This document shows, in pieces, positions 17,963-25,544 of a stretch of DNA of 64,000 bases. Both the position numbers and the translations under genes were made by a program. The DNA is taken from positions 186,001 to 250,000 of the forward strand of contig JARLJO010000047.1 of the NCBI GenBank assembly GCA_031291175.1. Direction: 5' to 3'. The notes below the pieces were generated by a model. The model saw only the letters and a list, made by a program, of their open reading frames with translations. It was not told the origin of the DNA and ran no database searches. The DNA is from Gammaproteobacteria bacterium. GTDB lineage: Bacteria; Pseudomonadota; Gammaproteobacteria; DSM-16500. Positions within the stretch are counted from its first letter, which is position 1. Every line of letters begins with the position of its first letter.

Positions 17963-18922
17963 TTACCCCGCGCTACCAATCAGAATACCGGTGAAAAATA
18001 CCAATACACCACCAACGATAACTTGAAACGCAGCACTCAGGAATGGCGTGTCCATATAACGATTACGAATCCATGCAATAACCAAGAGCTCAACGATAAC
18101 AACAACCATTGCAATGGTGAGAGCGAGATGAAAGCTTGGAATCAGAAACGGCAGCGTATGCCCGAGACCACCAATAGTTGTCATGGCTCCTGTCACAACG
18201 CCGCGCAGCATTGGACTCCCGCGCCCCGTAAGGCTCCCGTTATCTGACGCTACCTCAGCAAAAGCCATCGAAATTCCAGCGCCTAGTGAAGCGGCTAAAC
18301 CGACCAAGAGTGCATCGTGAGAATTATGTGTCGCTAGCGCAGCAGCAAAAATTGGCGCAAGCGTCGAAACCGATCCGTCCATGAGCCCAGCCAAGCCCGG
18401 CTGAACGACTTGCAGGAGAAAAAGCCTGCGCTCAGTTTTACCTTCTTCATCACGAGCCTCAGGGGTAAGATACTTATTGATGAGCGTTTCAGCCCGTGCT
18501 TCATGTTGCCACTCTTCTGCAGCAAGATCATCAAGCAACTGTCGCATTGAAGCATCACGGGTTTGCCGCGCTGCGCGTCGATAAAAACGCAGACTTTCCA
18601 ACTCCATCGCTTCAACCTGTTCGCGAATTCTTTCCAATCCCAGTGGTCGCCCGAGCCAAACGGAAGAGCGTGGCATAAAGCCACGGACATCAGTACGTTG
18701 TATGAGAGGAATAAAGTCGCCAAATTTTTTATGATAGAGCTCAATCAGTCGATGCCGATGACCGGTCTCTTCTGTGGACATGCTACGGAATATTTCCGCC
18801 GTGTTGGGATAGGTATCCTTGAGATATTCGGCGTAATTTAAGTATGTTAACTCATCATCCTCTTCCAGCGAGATGGCGAGAGCCAAGACTTCTTGCTCAT
18901 TGAGATCCGAAAAATTTCGCAT
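17963..18922 (-). CDS. mbfA: MbfA-like ferritin-VIT iron transporter
   Basis: A 319-residue protein fusing a ferritin-like (erythrin/rubrerythrin-type) domain to a VIT1/CCC1-type membrane domain. Residues 1-150 contain the di-iron ligand motifs [21 protein letters not shown] and later ESLRFY and AEEWQHEAR. From about 165 on there are five membrane segments with the VIT signature around [14 protein letters not shown] and [10 protein letters not shown]. MbfA proteins export or sequester iron in the inner membrane and protect against peroxide; expression is usually under Irr or Fur control, but no operator could be identified here. It is the first gene inside the tRNA-bounded region and is monocistronic. 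Confidence 0.88.
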   Translation of the reverse strand: MRNFSDLNEQEVLALAISLEEDDELTYLNYAEYLKDTYPNTAEIFRSMSTEETGHRHRLIELYHKKFGDFIPLIQRTDVRGFMPRSSVWLGRPLGLERIREQVEAMELESLRFYRRAARQTRDASMRQLLDDLAAEEWQHEARAETLINKYLTPEARDEEGKTERRLFLLQVVQPGLAGLMDGSVSTLAPIFAAALATHNSHDALLVGLAASLGAGISMAFAEVASDNGSLTGRGSPMLRGVVTGAMTTIGGLGHTLPFLIPSFHLALTIAMVVVIVELLVIAWIRNRYMDTPFLSAAFQVIVGGVLVFFTGILIGSAG

Positions 18923-19090
18923 ATTGCTTTAATGCCTCATGTGAAATTATGCAGTAAGTTATAGATAAATTATAACATGCACAATGAGTATAAAAATCGT
19001 AGAAAATTCATAATATGTCAAATTACACCAACGTTAGGTTAAAAATCACCTATCTCTATAACCTTATAATTACTTGATTTAATTAACAAC

Positions 19091-19441
19091 TCAAATACGA
19101 CACACAGAGTCAAAGCTGAAAACATGATTATTTTTTATTAGGCTTAGCTTTTGCTTAGCTTTTGCTAATATTTTGATAATGGCTTTATTAAATGCTGGAA
19201 TATCAGAAGGCTGCCTACTGGCAATTAATCCATCATCAACTACGACTTTCTTATTTTGCCAGTATGCTCCAGCATTTTTTATGTCAGTTTTTATAGAATT
19301 GTTCAGAGATCGGGGGAGGTTAAGTAGACTCGCTTGGGGTAACCCAGCGAGCCTACTTAACCCCCCCCGGTTTCTCTCAATTGAAATCGTATATACCTTA
19401 TCAGTTCGAGAGCTGAAGCCATCACTTACTACCCAATTCAT
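19091..19441 (-). pseudogene. PfpI/DJ-1-family remnant with a palindrome inside
   Basis: The second half (IKTDIKNAGAYWQNKKVVVD and SRQPSDIPAFNKAII) matches the C-terminal part of PfpI-type peptidase/deglycase proteins of about 170-190 residues. The N-terminal domain with the nucleophile cysteine is absent. Between an unrelated-looking start and this part lies a roughly 60-base palindrome (19312-19370) that keeps the frame open. With only about a third of the family domain present, I treat it as a relic; a short expressed protein is not excluded. Confidence 0.65.
19312..19370. repeat. long palindrome inside the PfpI relic
   Basis: Arms GGGGAGGTTAAGTAG and CTACTTAACCCCCCC with inner GACTCGCTTGG / CCAGCGAGC form a hairpin of about 24 base pairs with few mismatches. 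It has no other copy in this window. It interrupts the PfpI homology, which suggests insertion of a mobile palindromic element. Confidence 0.7.
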
Positions 19442-19608
19442 ATTGGTAAAAAATTCGTCTAATTAACACAAGCTATAGACATCCAGAATGACTCTCATCA
19501 TACACCTTAACCGCTTTTTGTTTTTAAAATTCCAGGTGGAGTTATTGTAATTCAATATTCAAGAATCACAGCATCCAGCAGGAAAGACCGATATATAAGC
19601 CTGAACCT

Positions 19609-20238
19609 CTAATAGGTATCTTTCGCAGAAAAAACAGGGATTTCACGTATAAGAAACTCTTCAAATAGCGGCACAGTAAAGGCAATATCTCCGTGCGCAG
19701 GACTATATATCATCCCCTTATTTATTAACTGAGCACGCAGGGGGGCTACTTGCTCTACTGCCTTACCCAGTTTATTTGCTATATCGCCTGAGCGCTGCGG
19801 TTTTCTGCCTAACTCAGCTAATGCACGCACATACTTGCGTTCATTGGGTGTTAGGCGATCGAAACGAACTCTAAAAAAATTCTTATCAAGATTGGCAATC
19901 GAAAGTGCGCTAGCGTTTTTTGCATCATCAGCAGTAATTGTCGAAACATCATTTGCTGCTATATTCCATGCATGATATCCCCACTCTTGTAAGAAATAAG
20001 GATAACCTTTAGTAGTATTATATATTTCATCCAAGGCGTCAGAAGAAAAACTAACACCCAGTTCTTCAACAGGTATTTGGAGTGCAATTCTTGCGTCTTC
20101 TTTTGCAAAGGCACCAACGATTGGGTAAGAGAATAAACGTTCGGCATAAGATTTAGAATTCCCAGCTTTTCCTACCAATTGGGACAATCCTGCTCCAATT
20201 AATATTAAGGGCAATGATTTCTGGGAAACACGGTGAAC
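19609..20238 (-). pseudogene. truncated AAA-type ATPase, C-terminal part
   Basis: The sequence from about 20238 down reads VHRVSQKSLPLILIGAGLSQ then LVGKAGNSKSYAERLFSYPI and a winged-helix end, the C-terminal half of a family of roughly 400-residue DNA-associated AAA ATPases (AAA_16/ORC-like). Sensor-1-like LILIGAG is present, but the upstream Walker A and B parts are missing. Beyond 20238 homology stops abruptly and nothing of the family follows to the right. A 201-codon frame starting at a TTG remains open, but the product could not bind ATP. Confidence 0.65.
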
Positions 20239-20322
20239 CCCCAGTTCTCGACAATACTTTGGACAACCTATGAAAGACCCCAGATACAGCTCGGAAAGAC
20301 GAACGGCGTCACGGCTTTAACA

Positions 20323-20700
20323 TTAGCTCTTATGGACGACCTCGAACGAATACCCGTCAGGGTCGAATACATCAGCTGCATAGTACCCCGGATAGTATTC
20401 CAGTCGTACGCGGGGAGAAATATTGTCCTTAGCGCCAGCGGACATTGCGGCCTCGTAGAATTCATCGACCTTGTTTTCATTTTCAGCCACGAATCCCCAA
20501 TGAATGGCTGCTGGATCAGGCCTCCCTTGCTTTAGCCAAAAGAACGCCTTCTTGCCGTCACCAAACCCCCACAGATCAGGATGATCGCCTTCGCCCTTGT
20601 ACGGCATGAAGAATTTTATATTAAGAGGCTTCAAAGCCGCCTCATAGAAGGCCAGTGAACGTTTGATATCGCTAACAGTCAGAATAATGTGGTCGAGCAT
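20323..20700 (-). CDS. VOC (glyoxalase/bleomycin resistance) family protein
   Basis: A 125-residue single-domain protein of the vicinal-oxygen-chelate superfamily. It opens MLDHIILTVSDIKRSLAFY, the usual first strand with a metal-ligand histidine (His4), and ends ADVFDPDGYSFEVVHKS with the final Glu ligand (Glu120). HWGFVAENENKVDEFYEAA is the second half-repeat. These proteins act as small metal-dependent enzymes or binding proteins; the substrate is not predictable. It is codirectional with azoR, 12 bases downstream, and probably in its operon. Higher GC than neighbours suggests acquisition. Confidence 0.88.
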   Translation of the reverse strand: MLDHIILTVSDIKRSLAFYEAALKPLNIKFFMPYKGEGDHPDLWGFGDGKKAFFWLKQGRPDPAAIHWGFVAENENKVDEFYEAAMSAGAKDNISPRVRLEYYPGYYAADVFDPDGYSFEVVHKS

Positions 20701-20712
20701 CGTTCTCCTCCC

Positions 20713-21321
20713 TTAAATTACGAGTGCGTCAACGGCCTTTTCGCCATTGGGTACAGCATGGATCGCAAGCGGCGGTATGTTCATACCTTCAGCACGGACC
20801 GTCTGGATATCTTCAATTCCGATAAAGCCCAGGATTTGGCGCAGATACGGCTCCGCAGAGTCCCAGGATTTCCAAGGCCCTTCACTGAATACTCCCCCTG
20901 ATGCGAGCACCAAGATCGCCTTTTTGCCTTTCGCCAGCCCCTCTACTCCAGCACCGGCGTAGTTGAAGGTTTTGCCAGGGCGTACAATATGGTCAATCCA
21001 CGCTTTCAGAGACGACGGGATTCCGAAATTCCACATGGGGCAAGCAATGACCAGCAGGTCCGACATCATCAGTTCATCAATGAGCCGGTCCGACAGGTAT
21101 GCTGCTTCCTTGAGTGAAGCGGCCTCCACCGAGTCTTGCGTAGAAATTGCTCTTAAGGTCAGTTGATCTAAGTGAGGAAGTTGATCCTTCACAAGATCAC
21201 GCTCTATGATTCTGGCCTCTGGATATTGCATCTCAAGCCGTTCTCTCAGCTTATCGGTCAACTTGCGGCTCGCAGACTCGATTCCCCGAGGACTGGATTC
21301 AACAATAAGAATTTGCATCAT
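20713..21321 (-). CDS. azoR: FMN-dependent NADH-azoreductase
   Basis: A 202-residue flavodoxin-fold protein matching AzoR in length and motifs: ILIVESSPRGIESASRKL at the N-terminus (FMN phosphate loop), PMWNFGIPSSLKAWIDHI (FMN-binding PxxNF), and LVLASGGVFSEG (ring contact). AzoR reduces quinones and azo compounds with NADH through FMN in the cytosol and protects against thiol/quinone stress. GAGGAAG precedes the start; a second Met follows at once, so the start is ambiguous by one codon. It is divergent from a broken HxlR regulator and followed by the VOC gene, a typical electrophile-response pair. Confidence 0.92.
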   Translation of the reverse strand: MMQILIVESSPRGIESASRKLTDKLRERLEMQYPEARIIERDLVKDQLPHLDQLTLRAISTQDSVEAASLKEAAYLSDRLIDELMMSDLLVIACPMWNFGIPSSLKAWIDHIVRPGKTFNYAGAGVEGLAKGKKAILVLASGGVFSEGPWKSWDSAEPYLRQILGFIGIEDIQTVRAEGMNIPPLAIHAVPNGEKAVDALVI

Positions 21322-21431
21322 TTGTGGCTTCCTCTTGGTTCTAAGCTTACGTTTTGTTAGCTAATTCTACTAAGGGAGTTTATTGTTAACAATAAGGCAC
21401 TTTGAACTTCGTAACGCACATGAGAGTAAGT

Positions 21432-21620
21432 ATGAAAAAAAGCAACCAGATAACCCCATTGAACCCAGCTTCTGTCTGCGGCCATGAAGATCCAGCCGCC
21501 GTCCGCGAGCTGCTGACGAAAGTCGGCGATAAGTGGAGTATTTTTTTGATCCTGTCCTTAGCGAAACTGCCTGGGAAACGTGCGATAGCGATAATCTTGA
21601 CGAAAAGCCTTTATTTTTAA
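21432..21620 (+). pseudogene. truncated HxlR-family regulator
   Basis: From the ATG at 21432 (GAGAG upstream) the product reads a Cys-containing start (SVCGHEDP) and RELLTKVGDKWSIFLILSLA, the first two helices of an HxlR winged helix. After KLPGKR the family sequence is lost and the frame stops at 21620 with only 62 residues, where intact members have about 105-120. The DNA-recognition helix and wing are missing. HxlR proteins often repress divergent azoreductase or quinone-reductase genes through a conserved Cys, so azoR has probably lost its control here. Confidence 0.75.
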
Positions 21621-21786
21621 AATCCTGCCTTCTGTAATAGTTTCTAGCCTGAACGAGAATGATAAATTTTCCAAGTTAAAATCCTCTCCTTAAGGTTACT
21701 TTAACAAATGCTTAATCACCTCTTAAGATTAGGCAATTATAATGCAACAAAAAAGAAATCCATTAAAACTAAGAGGATGATCTCTC

Positions 21787-23304
21787 ATGAAAAGTTATAG
21801 CCTCGCGGACAAGCATAAATTAGCCCTTGCTATCGATCTCGCGCTTCAGGAAGGCGAACAGGTAGATGACAAGCTAACAGATCAATTAAGAGCTATTGAC
21901 GATTTTCATGAGCAATTGAAAGCCCATCCTAAAAAAGAATTTAATAAGATGGTTCAAGCCATCCGCGCAACTATCCCATTGACCTCTCAAGATGACTTAT
22001 CGGCGCAATCCGCACTGTTGGTTGGTTTAGACCGTCGAATTAAAGAAATTGCAGAGCATACGCTAAAAGGATTATTGCCAGAGGGGGTAGAAAATAATTC
22101 CTCTACCGCTTGGCAATACCGTTATGGGTTGTTAGTTGGCTATTTAAAAGATTGGCAAGCAAAACAAAAAGAAAACGAGGTTCCCGCTATTCAAAAGTAT
22201 GCTGTCGACATACAGAAAGTTTTAGAAACGCATCATGAGGAAGATTATGCCTTGCTGATCTGGGATGGCAATAACGAAATCCAAGCCAATAGAACCTATT
22301 CGGATTTATACCCAACAGCGATTGCTGAGGGCATTTTATTAAATGTAGATGAACATAAAATCTATGAAGAACGCAAAGCAGCGCTGGCAGCGAAGCTCGC
22401 CAATGCCGAAGCCAGTTACCGCGCAGGTCTCTTACGTTTTAATAACTTATTAAACACATTGGAAGCTGCTGAACTGAGAGAAAAGAAGAATGCATTCTTT
22501 CGAGACCTTATCATCTCCGGCAAAGCGTTACAGAAGAGATTCGATGGCGATGTGGGTGCATCCAAAATGAGTTTCCTCACGGCTTCTGAAGTGCTGATGT
22601 TGCAAAATAAGATGTTAGAAAATCTTATTTGTGCAGTCCAGCCCAATGTCGAACCCGGCGAGCGTAATGGCTATATAGCTGAATCACAAATCGCAGCAGT
22701 AAAGATTGCGCAGCTCTATGATGACAAAATCAAAGAGCTGGATACTGGGATATCATCCGAAGAATATTGGGGCGCCGTTTTAGTCGTAGTCGCAGCTGTG
22801 CTATTAACATTAGCGATTGCCGCAATAATTGCATTCTCTTCCGGTAGTTTTTTGGGGGTTGGCTTTGCCGCCACAGAAATGGTTATGCGCAGCGGTGCTA
22901 TGGTTTCTATCGCGAGCGGTACAGCAGTTGGGTGCCTTATAGGCGGTATTTACGGCGTCTTTGGTGGTGTTGCCTCCCTGATTGGTGCGATATCTGCGTT
23001 TGCTTTTGCACCCTCAAATAGGCCTCAGCTTGCAGCCGAAAGTTTCAAAAGCTCAAACACTCGGTTTGATGGTCAATTAGTATGGAGTATTCAAAATGCC
23101 AAAAGCTATGGTCGCTTTTTCAAGCTACCGGAAAAGCAAATAGAAGGAGTTGCTTGCATAGCTGAAGAAAAGCTAGAAAATCAGCAGGAAAACCACGCGG
23201 GAGAAGGGCAAGCGCTGACTGATCAGGCGGCAGTTGTCGTTTCTCGACAAGAAGGAGAAGAGCCTCCTGTAGAGAATCAACCCGGGCTCGTCTTTCAACG
23301 CTAG
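21787..23304 (+). CDS. helical protein with membrane hairpin, effector candidate
   Basis: A 505-residue protein of no recognised family, with AAGAGGA before the ATG. Residues 1-320 are charged and helical with coiled-coil-like stretches (YEERKAALAAKLANAEASY). Residues about 328-350 (AVLVVVAAVLLTLAIAAII) and about 375-420 (Gly/Ala-rich) form hydrophobic segments, followed by a charged Glu/Gln-rich tail. No signal peptide. This resembles the membrane-hairpin candidate at 16473 in plan though not in sequence. It could be a Dot/Icm substrate carried by the island. Confidence 0.65.
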   Translation: MKSYSLADKHKLALAIDLALQEGEQVDDKLTDQLRAIDDFHEQLKAHPKKEFNKMVQAIRATIPLTSQDDLSAQSALLVGLDRRIKEIAEHTLKGLLPEGVENNSSTAWQYRYGLLVGYLKDWQAKQKENEVPAIQKYAVDIQKVLETHHEEDYALLIWDGNNEIQANRTYSDLYPTAIAEGILLNVDEHKIYEERKAALAAKLANAEASYRAGLLRFNNLLNTLEAAELREKKNAFFRDLIISGKALQKRFDGDVGASKMSFLTASEVLMLQNKMLENLICAVQPNVEPGERNGYIAESQIAAVKIAQLYDDKIKELDTGISSEEYWGAVLVVVAAVLLTLAIAAIIAFSSGSFLGVGFAATEMVMRSGAMVSIASGTAVGCLIGGIYGVFGGVASLIGAISAFAFAPSNRPQLAAESFKSSNTRFDGQLVWSIQNAKSYGRFFKLPEKQIEGVACIAEEKLENQQENHAGEGQALTDQAAVVVSRQEGEEPPVENQPGLVFQR

Positions 23305-23553
23305 AAGCTATTAGAAACGAAATATGCGTTTCCTTATAGGAGAGATCGACGAGCAGCGGCGGGAGAGGGGTGTTTTTAAATTAAAAATCCTCCTCTTCCC
23401 ATTTCGAAGTTAAAGTAGAGTCTGCTCAATAAAAAACAAGCAGTAGCCGAACTTCCGAGCCTCTTACTTACGGAGATATTCATTTCCCGCGAGTCAATCT
23501 CACTCGTTTTCTTGGTGTTTTTGCTCCGAACAGTCAATACCGTGAAAAGATCA

Positions 23554-24396
23554 TCACAATAACAGGAGGCCTCGTTCGCACAGAAAAAACTTTTTCCCTT
23601 TTTGAAAACCCGTAGAGATACGATCCATAATGGAATAACTTTGATGATCACTCATCTTGTCATCAGTTAATGGTTCGACTAAATAAGAATTTTCCGCATC
23701 CGCTTCAATAAGACCGGCACTCGAAAGATAGCGGGCTATTCGTATACTCATCAGATGTACCAGTCGCGCTATATCTTCCTTGCGATGATTGAGGATTGAT
23801 ATAAATTTCTGGCTGCCTTCTGAATTCGCATCATCAACATGCACACCATCTAAAAACAACATGTGAAAGTGAATATTCAAATTCAGCGCACTACCAAACC
23901 GTTGAATTAATGTTATCTCACCTGTTCGCGCCATTTTTTTATGGAAGCCTGATTTTTTAATTAAATAGGTTGATATTGTGCGACATACGATTCTTAAAAC
24001 TTTCCCCATTACATGCAGATGGCTGGAAAATAGAAACCGCAATGGGAATGGCACACTCAACACCCATTGACGCATCGGTTCATACGGTAGCACTGCATCA
24101 AGCAGTAACGCCGCATTCTCTATCATGCGCTTTGCGCAACAACTCGGACAGAGTCCACGATGTTTGCAACTGAATGCAACCATTTTCTCGTGATGACAAT
24201 CTTCGCAACGAACCCGTAAAAATCCATATTCTAAAAGGCCGCACTTCAAGTAATCATCAAACTCCTTTTGGATGTACTGCGGCAGCGTACGCCCTTCATC
24301 AGCCAGATGTAATAAGTACTGCGAGTAAAATTCATTTATTATTTTATAAAGTAATGTCTTCTCTGGTTCGCGGCGTACGTATCTAAACAAAACCAC
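23554..24396 (-). CDS. IS91-family transposase, C-terminally truncated
   Basis: A 280-residue frame matching the N-terminal two thirds of IS91/IS801-type Y2 transposases. A zinc-finger region CEDCHHEKMVAFSC..CPSCCAKR lies at about 66-95, followed by PFPLRFL and the HUH-like FHMLFLDGV near residue 180. The catalytic tyrosine region and the C-terminal 100 or more residues are missing: after SIMDRISTGFQKGKKFF the frame runs into unrelated sequence. IS91 elements move by rolling-circle replication without target duplication. The element is probably immobile. It lies in the middle of the island. Confidence 0.85.
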   Translation of the reverse strand: MVLFRYVRREPEKTLLYKIINEFYSQYLLHLADEGRTLPQYIQKEFDDYLKCGLLEYGFLRVRCEDCHHEKMVAFSCKHRGLCPSCCAKRMIENAALLLDAVLPYEPMRQWVLSVPFPLRFLFSSHLHVMGKVLRIVCRTISTYLIKKSGFHKKMARTGEITLIQRFGSALNLNIHFHMLFLDGVHVDDANSEGSQKFISILNHRKEDIARLVHLMSIRIARYLSSAGLIEADAENSYLVEPLTDDKMSDHQSYSIMDRISTGFQKGKKFFLCERGLLLL

Positions 24397-24693
24397 CTCC
24401 GGGTCGAAATCTCCTTATTTTTGAGCGATGACGGAGTGTGGTTGCTGGCTTTACTGGTGGTGATGATGGCAGCGAAACCAGGGAGGGGTTAAACTAGGAG
24501 CCAGCGCGAGGCATCCCTATTGCTATATCCATTAGGAAACAACTTAAGTAAGAATATAATCCACCAAATCCGGGAAGATCTTATTTAGTTACCCAGGATT
24601 CAAAACACTGATTATTACTGGAATGAATATGATGGTAACATCATAATAAAGACACATTGTTTGTATAGAATCTTATTAAAATGGAGAACCATC
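24397..24693. other. spacer between IS91 remnant and deaminase gene
   Basis: About 300 bases. The left part is GC-richer and may belong to the IS end; the right part is AT-rich and leads into the deaminase gene. The forward frame opens at a TTG at 24661 but the better start is 24694. No terminal repeat of the IS could be fixed. Confidence 0.35.
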
Positions 24694-25341
24694 ATGGAAG
24701 AATATTTCATCACAAAAGATACCCTTATAAATAATGCCGCTCTAAATGCCATCGCTTATATTCCTACAGAACATCTTTCCAAGTTAGTCGATCCTGATTT
24801 TTTTAAAAAACTCACGGATAAAGATTTCATGCGGATTGCGACTTTTTTGGCGCAGAAATCGTTTGATGAAGGTGGCTGCCCTATCGGAGGGGTGATTATT
24901 GATGGTCTAACGCGTCAGATAATTGGGAAGGGTCATAATACTCTCGGTCAGGAAAATGATTCGACGACGCATGGAGAAACAGCAGCTCTGAGAGATGCAG
25001 GTCGGTTAGCTAAACTTAAAGGCCTAGGACCCGTGGATTTCCGAAAAACTACGATGTTTACGACGCTAACGCCTTGTATTGTTTGTTGTGCACAGATTAA
25101 CAATCGCTGTCATTTTGAAAAAGTATTTATTGGCGATATAACCAATGCCCCTAGTACAGAAGCCTTGCTGCGTGCTGGAGGCAGCGAACACATTGAAGTT
25201 TTAGAAGATCCTAAGGCAGTCGCTTTATATAGTAAATATTCAAAAGTGAGACCTGATCTGCATTTTATTGATTGGGGTGGTCACAAAAAACTAGATGAAG
25301 CGAAAGCTGATGCAATTAAAGACAAACATACTCCACAATAA
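24694..25341 (+). CDS. zinc-dependent nucleoside/cytosine deaminase family protein
   Basis: A 215-residue protein from the ATG at 24694, preceded by GGAGA. The deaminase zinc site is complete: HGE in STTHGETAAL and PCxxC in TLTPCIVCCAQI. GGCPIGGVIID is the substrate strand before it. The family converts cytosine, guanine, adenosine or related bases to deaminated forms; the spacing and a C-terminal Asp-rich region (HFIDWGG) resemble yeast-type cytosine deaminase, but specificity is not certain. About 50 N-terminal residues precede the domain. It is monocistronic inside the island. Confidence 0.85.
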   Translation: MEEYFITKDTLINNAALNAIAYIPTEHLSKLVDPDFFKKLTDKDFMRIATFLAQKSFDEGGCPIGGVIIDGLTRQIIGKGHNTLGQENDSTTHGETAALRDAGRLAKLKGLGPVDFRKTTMFTTLTPCIVCCAQINNRCHFEKVFIGDITNAPSTEALLRAGGSEHIEVLEDPKAVALYSKYSKVRPDLHFIDWGGHKKLDEAKADAIKDKHTPQ

Positions 25342-25417
25342 TTTTATTGTGTAGCTAGCGAAGTTCCCTTAATGTGGGAAAGAATCGGAATTATTTTTTG
25401 AATTTTAACACCAAAGA

Positions 25418-25446
25418 TGGCGTCCCCAACGAGATTCGAACTCGTG
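25418..25446 (-). pseudogene. tRNA-Glu 3'-end fragment (attachment scar candidate)
   Basis: On the reverse strand this reads CACGAGTTCGAATCTCG then TTGGGGACGCCA: a T-arm with a perfect 4-base stem around TTCGAAT, then an acceptor strand ending GGGGACGCCA, characteristic of tRNA-Glu 3' ends. No D-arm or anticodon arm follows upstream, so it is only the last 29 bases of a tRNA gene. Integrases commonly recombine at exactly this part. It lies directly beyond the stop of the fused ABC exporter gene. Confidence 0.65.
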
Positions 25447-25481
25447 CTGAAGTGCTCTCAACAATAAAACGTGCTGCTCGT

Positions 25482-25512
25482 TTGACCTCGCGGCTTCTAC
25501 CCACGAGGTCAA
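25482..25512 (-). terminator. hairpin downstream of the ABC exporter gene
   Basis: TTGACCTCG and CGAGGTCAA form a perfect 9-base stem with a 13-base loop about 30 bases after the exporter stop. No T run follows, so factor-independent termination is uncertain; the hairpin may instead belong to a former mobile element end. Confidence 0.35.
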
Positions 25513-25544
25513 TAACGTATAGGGGGTTCGACTAATGGGTGACC

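Noticed and set aside
20233..20535. Forward 100-codon frame across the VOC gene
   Set aside because: Antisense shadow of a well-supported VOC gene.
23376..23651. Reverse 91-codon frame beyond the IS91 transposase end
   Set aside because: It overlaps the transposase in another frame, and I see no transposase C-terminal motif in it, so it does not complete the gene by a simple frameshift.
25415..25515. Complete tRNA-Glu gene
   Set aside because: The sequence upstream of the T-arm does not form D or anticodon arms; only 29 bases match.
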